From assembly GCA_003478935.1 (NCBI GenBank), contig QUFP01000030.1:1-57680 (forward strand): 57,680 nucleotides of DNA, read 5' to 3'. The stretch's first letter is position 1. Each line of letters starts with the position of its first letter. The notes beneath the pieces are model-generated. The model was not told where the DNA came from, did no database searches, and saw only the letters and a list, made by a program, of their open reading frames with translations. The stretch is from Firmicutes bacterium AF25-13AC (GTDB lineage: Bacteria; Bacillota; Clostridia; Lachnospirales; Lachnospiraceae). Made by a program: the position numbers and the translations under genes. This document shows, one piece after another, positions 1-8,942 of this stretch.

Positions 1-120
1 AACTATTTTTAAAGTGTTTAATACATCAAATTTTTTCATTTTCTATTAAAAGGCCAATAAATTTAGAAACATTAACTGTGCAAAACATGATAATTGCTTA
101 ACACAACTATATGTTCTCTT

Positions 121-438
121 TTATTTATTTTCTCCTTTGGGGTTACGATTGTATTCCTCTAAACCTGCATTACATTCCTGAAAAACAGAAAGGCAGTCTT
201 GCAATGTATCACACATTATTTTTAAAATTTCATAAACGCCCGTAAGGTTCGCCTTTACATTTTGGGCATCCTTCTCAAACGCTTCTGCTCCATCTCCCTT
301 CCAGTTATCCAAAAGCTTCTTTACGATAGCATCATAGTCACTATTAATTTTATCATATTTCTGTAGAATATCATCGCGCTTTGCAACTGCTTTTTGAATC
401 ATCCCAGTATTAAGCAAGTTATATCCATGTTCTGCCAT
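121..438 (-). CDS. WXG100-family T7SS substrate, last gene of the operon
   Basis: A 105-residue, all-helical protein with the WXG100 hairpin signature: Trp-Lys-Gly in 'NWKGDGAEAFEKDA' near residue 46, flanked by two amphipathic helices and a charged tail (NRNPKGENK). Proteins of this class are exported as helical dimers by the EssC/YukB ATPase and act as secreted substrates or targeting partners. It is the last gene of the T7SS operon, 60 bases after the EssC second half. The 120 bases after its stop to the window edge show no gene and no clear terminator, so the operon may continue outside the window. Family call is firm; the individual role is not known. Confidence 0.8.
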   Translation of the reverse strand: MAEHGYNLLNTGMIQKAVAKRDDILQKYDKINSDYDAIVKKLLDNWKGDGAEAFEKDAQNVKANLTGVYEILKIMCDTLQDCLSVFQECNAGLEEYNRNPKGENK

Positions 439-498
439 TTTTATTTTCCGCCCTTCTGTCTTTCTTATTCTTTTATTTTTCTTAATTTTCGTTCTCCT

Positions 499-2124
499 CT
501 ATTTTATGTTTTCGGTCTTAATGAACTTCAGCTTTTTTAATACATCGCTTTCAATGTCATAATAATAACCATCGCCAACTGCACATCTGGCATACTCAGC
601 CCTCAGTTCTTTTGCATTCATATCTCCGAACACAGTACGATTGCCCTTTTCTGCAATAAAATCACCGATACTATCTAACAAAATTGCCGCAGATATCATA
701 TTATTAAATGTCATATACATATCACCATCAACCATAGATCTTACATCAGTGAATATGAAAAGATATTTTTCTTTTTCTGCATCACTTATCATTTTCGGAA
801 ACAACATACTCATCAAATATTTACTGTCTGTAAACGTCTGATACAATGCTTTGCTCTGCAATACAAATACAGTGAATGGTGTCTCCTTTTTCGCAGTACT
901 GTCTGACGTCGGTCTATGAAGCATATCTGGACGCGGCGGTGGCATTGTTCTTGATCCTGCTGATGGCGCAGCTGCCGGTTTTGCTCCATATCCTTTCTCT
1001 ACCAGATATGCTCTTAGATCTGTTGGGTTGGTAAAATACACATCATTTGGATCTCCATAATCAAATTCTTCCAGTTGCTTACGCCCATCATCCAGATATA
1101 AGAAACGATATTCCTTACCATGTTTTTTCTTAATCTCATTTCGTATTAAACGCAGCACATTTGTTTTTCCAAACTGTCTTTTTCCATAAATTGCAAGAGA
1201 ACGGCTCTCATCAAAATTGATTGCAACCGGCTGATGCTCGTAATAATCCAAGCCAATAATAACTGAATCGTCTCCCAGCACCAAACTATCGTCCTCATAT
1301 GACTTCGAAGACGCACTATATGCTCCATAATTTTGAATCGACAATTCTTCGTCAAAAGCAACCAAACGATTTGCATTTGTTTTTCCTTTAAATTGCTTCA
1401 TAATCTTTGACAGACTAGCATGTTCCTCCTTAACAAATGGAAGAAATGCCTGAAATTCATATACAGACTCATTTACATTCAAATATCCTCTTCCCGGCAA
1501 TTTCATCAGATCGCCCACCTTACTTCCGAATATTTCCATATATCCTTCCTTCGGCATGTCAAAGGCAATCTTTTGGCGGAAGTTTGGCAGCCAACGTGAA
1601 ATACCACTACAATCATTTGCCGTAAATACTACTGTCAGCCCTTTCGACAATCCATCTCTACAAAGCTTCATTAACACTTCCTGATAACTATCATAGCGCT
1701 CATCTGCTAAAAATGAATTGAAGTTTTCAATGATAAATATAATATGGCGAATATCGGTCTTCTGATTTTTAAATTCGCACCCCACAAAGCTCTGCCCCTT
1801 CAGCAACCTGACATTTTTTGCAAGCTGTGCCTCTACAGCCTTAAATACACGCTTTACATTTTCTTCATTGCTGTTATCAAAGCAGGCGCATACGTTTGGC
1901 AACTTGCTGTATTCACCCATATTTCCCGAAAAATCAATGATATAAATACTTTCGTTCGGAATTTGCTCCCTCTGATGAAGCCGAACCAGTAACGTCTTAA
2001 TAAATGTTGTCTTTCCACTCATTGGTCCGCCAAACACAGCCACATTATTTTTCAATGGTTCCAAATAGAACACGGGCTGTGCCTGCTTTTCAGGCGCATC
2101 ATAAATTCCCATTGCCAGTTTCAT
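499..2124 (-). CDS. EssC-like T7SS ATPase, C-terminal half (two ATPase domains)
   Basis: A 541-residue protein carrying the last two P-loop modules of an EssC/YukB motor. The first Walker A is GGPMSGKT (residues 32-39), with a weakened Walker B (HIIFIIENFNSF, acid replaced by Asn). The second, non-canonical Walker A is GKRQFGKT near residue 316, followed by a hydrophobic Walker B-like strand (KYLFIFTDVRSM). Degenerate D2/D3 domains are usual for EssC, where they bind substrates and regulate the active D1. The start ATG overlaps the stop of the upstream gene (ATGA). In most Firmicutes D1-D3 are one polypeptide; here the break falls exactly in the D1-D2 linker. Either this is a real split motor with coupled translation or one base is missing at about 2121. 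Confidence 0.8.
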   Translation of the reverse strand: MKLAMGIYDAPEKQAQPVFYLEPLKNNVAVFGGPMSGKTTFIKTLLVRLHQREQIPNESIYIIDFSGNMGEYSKLPNVCACFDNSNEENVKRVFKAVEAQLAKNVRLLKGQSFVGCEFKNQKTDIRHIIFIIENFNSFLADERYDSYQEVLMKLCRDGLSKGLTVVFTANDCSGISRWLPNFRQKIAFDMPKEGYMEIFGSKVGDLMKLPGRGYLNVNESVYEFQAFLPFVKEEHASLSKIMKQFKGKTNANRLVAFDEELSIQNYGAYSASSKSYEDDSLVLGDDSVIIGLDYYEHQPVAINFDESRSLAIYGKRQFGKTNVLRLIRNEIKKKHGKEYRFLYLDDGRKQLEEFDYGDPNDVYFTNPTDLRAYLVEKGYGAKPAAAPSAGSRTMPPPRPDMLHRPTSDSTAKKETPFTVFVLQSKALYQTFTDSKYLMSMLFPKMISDAEKEKYLFIFTDVRSMVDGDMYMTFNNMISAAILLDSIGDFIAEKGNRTVFGDMNAKELRAEYARCAVGDGYYYDIESDVLKKLKFIKTENIK

Positions 2125-5100
2125 TCCTTTTCATCCTGCCTTTCCATGCTTTTCTCCAAATCCAGATTTACAACTCTTCCATCACTATCTAATGCTATTC
2201 TCGCTGGAAGCGGCTGCTGAAAAACAATATGCGGCTTTGAAGCAAATTTTTCTTCCTTGCTGACGACCATAATTGCAGCTACAATTGATTCCAGCTGTGT
2301 TTGAAGCTTTCCTTCTCTCTTTAACTTCTCTTTTTTCTCAATCATTTCAAGATTGTCCTGTTCTGAATCGTAAAATGGCTCATATAAACCATTTCTCTGT
2401 GCATATGTAATTTTACATGGAATATCTTCAACAGTAGTAGCTCCTGAATATGCAGACTGGAAATAGTCCATTTTTGATCCAGTTCCAACAAGCAGATACG
2501 CTCTTCCATTGCCAGGCATAGATGGCAATGCTGCAAGATCTGTTCCAATCATCTGCTTTGATGCAGCTCTTGTCGCCACCTTCAAACACAATCTCGACTT
2601 CGAGTTAATGCTGATATCCTCTGTGATTGCACCCTCAATATTCTGCGAAATCAAAATAATATGGAAGACTAAACTTCGTCCTACTCTGGCAATCGTCGTG
2701 ATCTCGCCAATAAAATCAACATCATCGCTCTCTGTTGAAAAACGCTTCAGTTCGGCAAACTCATCCACTACCAAAAACAGATGCGTCAAACGCTCATTTT
2801 TTGCCATTTCACGCATTTCATCTGCCCTCTGACCAGAAATCTGCTTTTGCTCAATATGCGCTTCAATCATATTGCAGGCCTGAATATAATTGTCAATGCT
2901 GTCTACTTCCATCTTATTAAACAAAATTTTTCTTCTTTTAATTTCAGCACGCATTGCATTCAAAAAACGTTTCAGCATATATTCGGATCCCGTTCCATTC
3001 TCGTCTCCATCTACGTCCGTAACTGTTCCTACGACATGTGGAAGCATACCGATACGCTTTGTAAATCCACCACCCTTCATATCTACCAGAAGCAGATTCA
3101 CTTCATCTGGTTTGTAGGTAAGACATAAGCCAATTAAAATCGAAATGACTGTCTCTGTTTTTCCAGAACCGGTGGTTCCGGCAACAAGCATATGTGGACC
3201 ATCGCATTTTTCATGAAGATCAAGATATTCAATACCACTTTGCGTTTTTCCGATCGCTACCTGTAATGTCTTTGTAATATCATGATGTCGCTTGTTTTTG
3301 CTTTCTCCCCAACTCCATCGAATATATTCCGAAATTGTATTTGGCTTGAATCCAAACAATTCAAATGCACTTACAGAAGATGGAACCTTTCCACTCTGCG
3401 AGATCTGCTGATAATGTATAGCCGCAAAAAAAGTCATTGCCTTCTTGTATTTGTCTCTATAGTCATTCAAATATCGGGACAGCGAATTTTCCTTCTTTGC
3501 ATTTTCCCACTCTGGCCAGTAAAATGCCTTTCTGTCATTTACATTTTCTCTTGGTAAAATCATCATTCCACTTTGTTCGCTTCGCTCATCCTCAAAATCA
3601 ATCGTATAATTACAGAAAGCAGGCAGATACTCTCGATATTTTACTGGGAAAATAAATGTAACCTTTAATGCATTTTTAAACTCTCCACCATATGCCGGTG
3701 CCGTTGGAAGATACTGTGCAAATGCATGTTCCTTCATGTTATATTCATCATATACAAGAAAAACAATATGTGGCTCCTTCTGTCCTTCCTCTCTCTGTCC
3801 CTGTCGAGCTGCCATGATTCCCATCATATTGTTAAGAATCTGACCAGCACTTGTCTCATCAAAGGCAAATTGTGATTTATCAGAAAAGAGACCTCTAAAG
3901 TGCGGCATAAAGCAATAGTTTTGCACCATCTCGTCTCGTTCTTTCCAGTCCTGTGTCTTTTTAAAAAATATAATAAACTGAAGTTCTTCCGGAGAATGAT
4001 AATAACACAACTCAAAAATCATCTTCGAAATAAAATAATGAATCCTTGCATTCTTGATGTCAATATTCTTGCTAATTAAGCCTAGCATTCCAGTATCTTT
4101 TAACGAATACAGAAGCGGTGCATCCTTCATTTTTTTATAGTTGTTGGCTAGTACAAGCGGCAGACGGCATAAATTAAAGCCCTTATTAAATTTTGTGTTA
4201 TTGTCCGACTTCAAATAAATTCGCAATTCGCTAGCTTCAACTTCTTTGCCATTTTTTGTCTTTGAAACAATTTCACAGCTTGCCTCTGAAAAGATTGTCT
4301 CCTTTTTTTCTCCTTGAATCTCAAACTTGCTCTCTACATCATTTGACCATCCCAGACGAATCGTTAAAAAGTCATCATCTCCAGGTACTCTACTGTACAA
4401 ATTATGACTCATTCTATAAATACCCGATTCGTCCTGTGCGATTAGTCTTGCTGCATCAGGATATAGCATAGAAAGATTTTTCTTATCATTTTCCTGACGA
4501 GTTGTGATTTCCCATATTCTGTCATCAATATATTTCTCATACTGATTGCGCCACAACCTTACAGACTCTTCATACTCTTTTTTCTGTTTCTTCCATGTGA
4601 ATACTGTTGTGACAACTGTCACACTTCCCATTATGGCGCTGGCTAATGCCATCTTAAGTGTATTTCCTCCAGACGACAAAACGCTTCGTGTCACTACAAG
4701 CACACCCATTGACAACACTGATGGTAGCAACAATGCTGCCAAACCAGATGTACTCCTCTTTGGCGGATCTGTAGGCGATATAATCTGTACTGGCTCTGTG
4801 TTAAATTGTGACAATATTCTGGTGCTGATATTGTACTCTGGAAAATGAATCTTATCTGGATCTCCATTTCTCTGAAATGCCCTTGTCAAGTAACGTGTAT
4901 TAAATCTTCCCTCTGGTACATATTCGCCCGTAACGTCAAATATAATTCTGCTTGACGTGATAAAGCCAAGCTCATAAAGTGCAGTCTTCTCATCTGACTC
5001 ATAAAACACAAAGCGCTCTGGCTCTCTCAAAAAACGTGTCTTAAAACTCTTGCTGTTTTCGTCTAGTACCACGTCATCAAGGCTGGTAAAGGTAATTCGA

Positions 5101-5354
5101 TCCCAATAATTTTCTCCATTATACAATTGTCTTTTTGAGCAAATACATTTCTCAAAAATCTCATTGCATTTCATGAACATCTCTTTTTGTGTATCCGATT
5201 CCTTTATCTTCTTTTTCATTCCATATTGAATTCCATCTAACAATTGATAAAATAAAATATCGCGAAGCACATACAATTCAAATTCAAGATGCTCGTATGT
5301 ACCATTTTTCAAATAAATAAACTGAACACCAATTAACAGCTTATTACTCTCCAT
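2121..5354 (-). CDS. essC: EssC/YukB-like FtsK-SpoIIIE ATPase of the T7SS, N-terminal half
   Basis: A 1077-residue membrane motor of a type VII secretion system. A soluble N-terminal region is followed by two membrane segments near residues 205-250 (ALLLPSVLSMGVLVV and ALASAIMGSVTVVTTVF), a cytoplasmic linker with the degenerate first ATPase-like region, and a canonical FtsK/SpoIIIE D1: Walker A GTTGSGKTE near residue 725 and Walker B HLFLVVDEFAEL near 863. It powers export of WXG100 and LXG-like proteins across the membrane. No FHA domain is recognisable at the N terminus, unlike staphylococcal EssC. The D2/D3 domains are encoded by the overlapping downstream gene. EsaA, EssA, EssB and EsaB homologues were not found in this window. 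Confidence 0.88.
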   Translation of the reverse strand: MESNKLLIGVQFIYLKNGTYEHLEFELYVLRDILFYQLLDGIQYGMKKKIKESDTQKEMFMKCNEIFEKCICSKRQLYNGENYWDRITFTSLDDVVLDENSKSFKTRFLREPERFVFYESDEKTALYELGFITSSRIIFDVTGEYVPEGRFNTRYLTRAFQRNGDPDKIHFPEYNISTRILSQFNTEPVQIISPTDPPKRSTSGLAALLLPSVLSMGVLVVTRSVLSSGGNTLKMALASAIMGSVTVVTTVFTWKKQKKEYEESVRLWRNQYEKYIDDRIWEITTRQENDKKNLSMLYPDAARLIAQDESGIYRMSHNLYSRVPGDDDFLTIRLGWSNDVESKFEIQGEKKETIFSEASCEIVSKTKNGKEVEASELRIYLKSDNNTKFNKGFNLCRLPLVLANNYKKMKDAPLLYSLKDTGMLGLISKNIDIKNARIHYFISKMIFELCYYHSPEELQFIIFFKKTQDWKERDEMVQNYCFMPHFRGLFSDKSQFAFDETSAGQILNNMMGIMAARQGQREEGQKEPHIVFLVYDEYNMKEHAFAQYLPTAPAYGGEFKNALKVTFIFPVKYREYLPAFCNYTIDFEDERSEQSGMMILPRENVNDRKAFYWPEWENAKKENSLSRYLNDYRDKYKKAMTFFAAIHYQQISQSGKVPSSVSAFELFGFKPNTISEYIRWSWGESKNKRHHDITKTLQVAIGKTQSGIEYLDLHEKCDGPHMLVAGTTGSGKTETVISILIGLCLTYKPDEVNLLLVDMKGGGFTKRIGMLPHVVGTVTDVDGDENGTGSEYMLKRFLNAMRAEIKRRKILFNKMEVDSIDNYIQACNMIEAHIEQKQISGQRADEMREMAKNERLTHLFLVVDEFAELKRFSTESDDVDFIGEITTIARVGRSLVFHIILISQNIEGAITEDISINSKSRLCLKVATRAASKQMIGTDLAALPSMPGNGRAYLLVGTGSKMDYFQSAYSGATTVEDIPCKITYAQRNGLYEPFYDSEQDNLEMIEKKEKLKREGKLQTQLESIVAAIMVVSKEEKFASKPHIVFQQPLPARIALDSDGRVVNLDLEKSMERQDEKE

Positions 5355-5383
5355 ATAATAACCGCCCTTCCCTTATTTCATTT

Positions 5384-6168
5384 TCAGTCATTCGCCCAAA
5401 TAATCTTTGCCAGCTCCTTCATCGCTGCTTCCAGACCTTGGGTTGAAACATCGAAAAGCGCCTGCATGTTTTCTTCTTTAAGTGAGAATTCTGCTTCCAC
5501 TTTTATCTCTGCCAGCTCTTTCTGCATCCATTCTACTGATATCTCTGGATATGGTATTGTTTCAATCTCTACTTTATCAACTAACTTTTCCCATTCTCTT
5601 TCCAGTGAAATATTGTGGTAGGAAAGCTCTGGCACATTTTTTGTTTCGATCTCTTTTTTCCATTCTCTTTTGGCTGGCGTAGCTGGAAAAGCGATCTTTT
5701 TTACGTTGGCCATTTCGATCTTTTTTTTCCATTCTCTTTCGACTGGAGCATCTGGAGCAGGGATTTTCTCCACACTAGCCGTTTCAATCTCTTTTTCCCA
5801 TTTTCTTTTAGCTGGAGCACCTTGGCAGGGACTTCCTTTACGTTAGCTGCGTCGACTGCCCTTGCCCATTCTTTTTTGAGTGAAATACTCGGAAAGTCAA
5901 GCTTGGGCACTCTTGCTTTTTCGACTGGCTTATCCCATTTTTGATCATCTGCAAAGCTCTGGCATGATATTTCAGGCACTGGCTCCGCTGACAATTTCAT
6001 TACCTTTGTTTGAAGCTCCTCTGCAAATACCTTCGACTCTGTATAGTCAATCTTCTCACCCTGATATTTTGCAAATTGACCCTTTAACTCAAATAGTATT
6101 TCGGTCATTTCATACTTAAATTTTTCTTTGTTCTTTTCCTGCATCTGTGCGCCTGTTGCTTCTTCCAT
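5384..6168 (-). pseudogene. Pro/Trp helical repeat protein, split by an apparent 1-base frameshift
   Basis: Two overlapping frames (5701-6168 and 5384-5773) together encode a protein of about 260 residues. After an N-terminal helix it has at least five tandem units of about 25 residues with the pattern V-x-x-[IL]-x-[FY]-P-x-x-[PS]-x-x-[RK]-[ERK]-W-x-K-x-[IV] (for example VPKLDFPSISLKKEW, IPAPDAPVEREW, IAFPATPAKREW, NISLEREWEKLV). The repeat register is continuous across the two frames if one base is added near 5820, so this was one gene. Adding it gives a unit of exactly normal length (VPAKxAPAKRKW). I see no slippery heptamer there. It lies between a WXG100 gene and essC. No known family is recognised; a scaffold or substrate-handling role is only a guess. 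Confidence 0.6.
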
Positions 6169-6183
6169 ACCTTTCTCCTAACA

Positions 6184-6208
6184 TCCCTGGATGAAATTCA
6201 TCCAGGGA
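6184..6208 (-). promoter_or_regulatory. Perfect intercistronic hairpin in the T7SS operon
   Basis: TCCCTGGATGAA and its exact inverse repeat are separated by a single base, giving a near-perfect 25-base palindrome between a WXG100 gene and the repeat-protein/essC genes. There is no U-run after it on the minus strand, so it is more likely an RNA processing or stability element, or a partial attenuator, than a terminator. It could keep the upstream substrate transcripts more abundant than the motor transcripts. Confidence 0.6.
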
Positions 6209-6216
6209 CTAACCTA

Positions 6217-6525
6217 TTATGATAATGTTGTCGGAACATTTTCACTCAATGTCTGATCCGCCTTCTGCATCTGATCAATATTCGCCTGCAAGAGAGTCGC
6301 CAATCCACTTACCAAATTCGGAACATCCGTTCCTACAAAGCCCATTACTGCTTGATCCATAAATGTCTTCATTTTCACACTGGTATCGCCTTCCCATTCA
6401 CTTATTGCAACATCAAAATCATTCTGCAGCTGAGTTGCTGCACTTTTGTACTTCTGAGCAATCTCATTTATACTTGCAACGCACTTCGTCATCTCTTCAT
6501 ATCGAAATACAATACTATTTGCCAT
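6217..6525 (-). CDS. WXG100-family T7SS protein
   Basis: A 102-residue helical-hairpin protein with a clear W-x-G turn (EWEGDTSVKMKTF, about residue 44), length and composition typical of WXG100/EsxA proteins. ATG start preceded by GGAGGAACAATAAAG. It is the third of three consecutive small helical proteins upstream of essC and is followed by a strong intercistronic hairpin. Likely a secreted substrate or a dimer partner for a neighbouring WXG protein. Confidence 0.82.
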   Translation of the reverse strand: MANSIVFRYEEMTKCVASINEIAQKYKSAATQLQNDFDVAISEWEGDTSVKMKTFMDQAVMGFVGTDVPNLVSGLATLLQANIDQMQKADQTLSENVPTTLS

Positions 6526-6552
6526 CTTTATTGTTCCTCCTGTAAAATTTCA

Positions 6553-6903
6553 TCAAATTTTTGCAGCAGATTCTGCTGCACTTGCATCTCCAGCAGTTCT
6601 ATTTCCCTCTCCCAACTGTACATCAACCTGATCCAAAAGACTTGTGCTGATGTTATCGAGCATTGTTTTAATTCCTGCTGTTAAAGATGTATTTGGTGCC
6701 GTCAAGGAGTCCACTAAAATCGGTGTTGCCTTGTTATTAAAAAATTCCTTAAAGCCATCTGCGGCATCTCCCTGAAAATTTGAAGTGGTGAGTGTGGTAA
6801 TCAGAGTATTAAGCTCCTGATACAGTGCTGTCGCAGTCGTAACATATGTATCAACTGCACTCGATGCATTTGCGATAATCGTTTTGTTAAGAACTGTAGC
6901 CAT
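6553..6903 (-). CDS. WXG100-like T7SS protein (FQG variant)
   Basis: A 116-residue helical protein. I start it at the ATG of MATVLNKT because AGGAGG sits 7 bases upstream; a longer upstream reading would add 13 residues without a ribosome site. The hairpin turn reads SNFQGDAADGFKEFF, with Phe in place of Trp in the W-x-G motif, a substitution known in WXG100 relatives. The C terminus is Ala-rich (DASAAESAAKI). Part of the substrate cluster. Partner choice among the small proteins cannot be seen from sequence. Confidence 0.75.
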   Translation of the reverse strand: MATVLNKTIIANASSAVDTYVTTATALYQELNTLITTLTTSNFQGDAADGFKEFFNNKATPILVDSLTAPNTSLTAGIKTMLDNISTSLLDQVDVQLGEGNRTAGDASAAESAAKI

Positions 6904-6949
6904 AATTTTCCTCCTAAGATTTTTATAAACAAACCTGATCAATTCAGGC

Positions 6950-7279
6950 TTATTCCTTGTTGATTGACTGATTTAACTGCTCATATTCCTGAAACACCGA
7001 TGCATATTGCTTCTTCGCATCGGTAAGCGTATCCGAAATATGAGTGATTACCAGCCTTTGATCCTCTAGCGGTTTAATCAGAGTCGTTTGGCACGACTGA
7101 ATAAACTTTGCTCCTGCTGGCGTATCAAATCCAATTTTTATTAACTGAAGCATCTCATCTACCTCTGCCTTTAATGATTCCATATCGGCACTAAGAGTCT
7201 TAAATTCATTTCCTGCGGTCTGGAATGCTTCCTCATCAAGGACAATATCCTTCTTAAATATACTTCCCACAGCGTTCAC
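6950..7279 (-). CDS. WXG100-class helical protein without the W-x-G turn
   Basis: A 109-residue, highly helical protein with the size and helix-turn-helix layout of the WXG100 superfamily, but the turn is GFDTPAGAKFIQ and lacks the Trp. It starts 8 bases downstream of the TPR gene stop and is followed closely by two more WXG-like genes. Such divergent members often serve as chaperone-like partners for LXG toxins. Assignment rests on size, helicity and position. Confidence 0.62.
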   Translation of the reverse strand: MNAVGSIFKKDIVLDEEAFQTAGNEFKTLSADMESLKAEVDEMLQLIKIGFDTPAGAKFIQSCQTTLIKPLEDQRLVITHISDTLTDAKKQYASVFQEYEQLNQSINKE

Positions 7280-7287
7280 TCCTAATT

Positions 7288-8901
7288 TTATGCTTTCGTT
7301 TCTTCACATTGTTTTATATAGTTCATAAGAGAGATTCTCTCTGCTTCACCCATAATTGAGGTCAACTCTTTTGCCTTCACAAACTCTCCACATTCCGCAT
7401 ACATTCGCACTCGAAAGAGATTCGGAAGCGGATCCGCTGCGTTCCTCAGATACTGTGTTCTGAAATATGCCATTGTTTGCGCATACTTATAATCAACCTT
7501 CTGCTTGTCCTTACATATTTTTCTATAAGCCAATGCCTCAACATATCTTCCATAATATGCAAAATAGGTATCTGAGCTTGTCATAAGGCGCCTTGCCTCG
7601 TCATATGCCTGTGAATAATCATCTTTTCCCAGATAACACGTAATTAATACATAGGAAAGCTTTTCTCTCTCGGATTCCTCAAGCTCCTGCTTTTGACTCG
7701 GCTCTTCCTGTGGTTCTTCGCTACGTGTCTCATCTGACACATTTGGTATTTCCGATATCAACCCTGCAAAGATGTCACCATAATCATGAACAAAATTTCC
7801 ATTCTCGTCATAATTTCCATTCTCATCGTTTGCGCCCATATCCTCATCTATGAGACCAGCATCAATGTTGTCCTGAATCATTTCCATGTCGGTCTGCAGC
7901 ATCAGATCTACCTGATCATCCCAGGCCTTACCTGACTGCATCGGTTCGTTGGAATAGGCCGTTTCGCTCGTTTTCTGGTTTTCTCCTTCCGACTTTGATG
8001 TCAGCAGTGCATCACTCTTACCAAGCACCTGCTTTACCAATTCAATTCCCTTATCAAATTCGCCCATTTTAGAACAAAGCTCTGCAAGGGTTGCAAGCGC
8101 CTGTCTTTTCTGTGCCAGTTCCAAATTTGGATTGCTTTCCAGCCAATTATTCAGCAAATCATAACCCTTCTGATAATACTCTTTATTGGTATCACCCGCA
8201 TCTGCATAGATCGCAGCCTTCTGGAACATAAATGAAAAACGTTCTTCCTCTGTCAACTGTGCATAATTCTCTGCGTCCTCACAAACCTGAACAGCCTTTT
8301 CAAATTTTCCATGAGCCGTCAAGATGCTAGAATACACCGCATAATATTTGTACTCACTCGGTGCCACCATAATCAGCTGTGCTGCTGTCTGCTCTGCATT
8401 TTCATAGTCTTGCAGCATCAGATACATCTTGAGCTTTTCTGAAATCAGATCTGGATTAAGACCCATGGTGCCTTCCTTATCTGCCTTTTCACATTTTTCA
8501 AACTGTACCAGTGCCCCTTTTGGATCCTGACGAATGCTGCAAAGCATTCCATATTGATAATACATTCTCGGGAGCACATCCTCACTACATCCCTTCTGCT
8601 CGGCTAATGCATACTGCTTTAATGCCAGTGCGTACTTTCCACAAAAGAAATAGGCATTTCCAAGATTAAAATAGTTATCTCCGTTTTCCGAATCCACAGA
8701 CACTGCATTTTCAAAGTGCTGTAGTGCCTCATCAAACTTTTTGAACATCACACAAATTGCTCCTGCACGTGACAGGCAATGTAGATCATCTGCGCTTTCC
8801 TGTAATGCTTTTTGATACCATTCAAGAGCCGCCTCATACTGGCTGTTTGAAAACGCCGCATCCGCATTACTGACACATTCTTTAAATGTTATGTTATCCA
8901 T
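7288..8901 (-). CDS. Tetratricopeptide-repeat protein of the T7SS operon
   Basis: About 537 residues. The N-terminal part carries successive TPR units with classic spacing (AAFSNSQYEAALEWYQKAL, FKKFDEALQHFENAV, YNFGN-type NYFNLGNAYFFCGKYALALKQY), then longer TPR-like helices. A low-complexity acidic linker with an Asn-Gly repeat (DENGNYDENGNF) and an EEPQEEPSQKQE stretch separates a C-terminal helical domain. I start at the ATG of MDNITF, which has a purine-rich AGGAGAAAGG upstream. An alternative TTG 45 bases upstream would overlap the previous stop. Likely a cytosolic scaffold that binds substrates, the motor or the GTPases. No signal peptide. Confidence 0.8.
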   Translation of the reverse strand: MDNITFKECVSNADAAFSNSQYEAALEWYQKALQESADDLHCLSRAGAICVMFKKFDEALQHFENAVSVDSENGDNYFNLGNAYFFCGKYALALKQYALAEQKGCSEDVLPRMYYQYGMLCSIRQDPKGALVQFEKCEKADKEGTMGLNPDLISEKLKMYLMLQDYENAEQTAAQLIMVAPSEYKYYAVYSSILTAHGKFEKAVQVCEDAENYAQLTEEERFSFMFQKAAIYADAGDTNKEYYQKGYDLLNNWLESNPNLELAQKRQALATLAELCSKMGEFDKGIELVKQVLGKSDALLTSKSEGENQKTSETAYSNEPMQSGKAWDDQVDLMLQTDMEMIQDNIDAGLIDEDMGANDENGNYDENGNFVHDYGDIFAGLISEIPNVSDETRSEEPQEEPSQKQELEESEREKLSYVLITCYLGKDDYSQAYDEARRLMTSSDTYFAYYGRYVEALAYRKICKDKQKVDYKYAQTMAYFRTQYLRNAADPLPNLFRVRMYAECGEFVKAKELTSIMGEAERISLMNYIKQCEETKA

Positions 8902-8942
8902 GTCCTTTTCCCTTTCTCCTGCTTTTTTAGTGACTGCTTTCC

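Noticed and set aside
1..120. A terminator for the T7SS operon at the window edge
   Set aside because: No stable stem with a U-run was found; the operon may continue beyond the window.
5810..5830. Programmed frameshift in the repeat-protein gene
   Set aside because: The needed -1 shift has no X-XXY-YYZ slippery site, and similar one-base losses occur in unrelated genes of the window.
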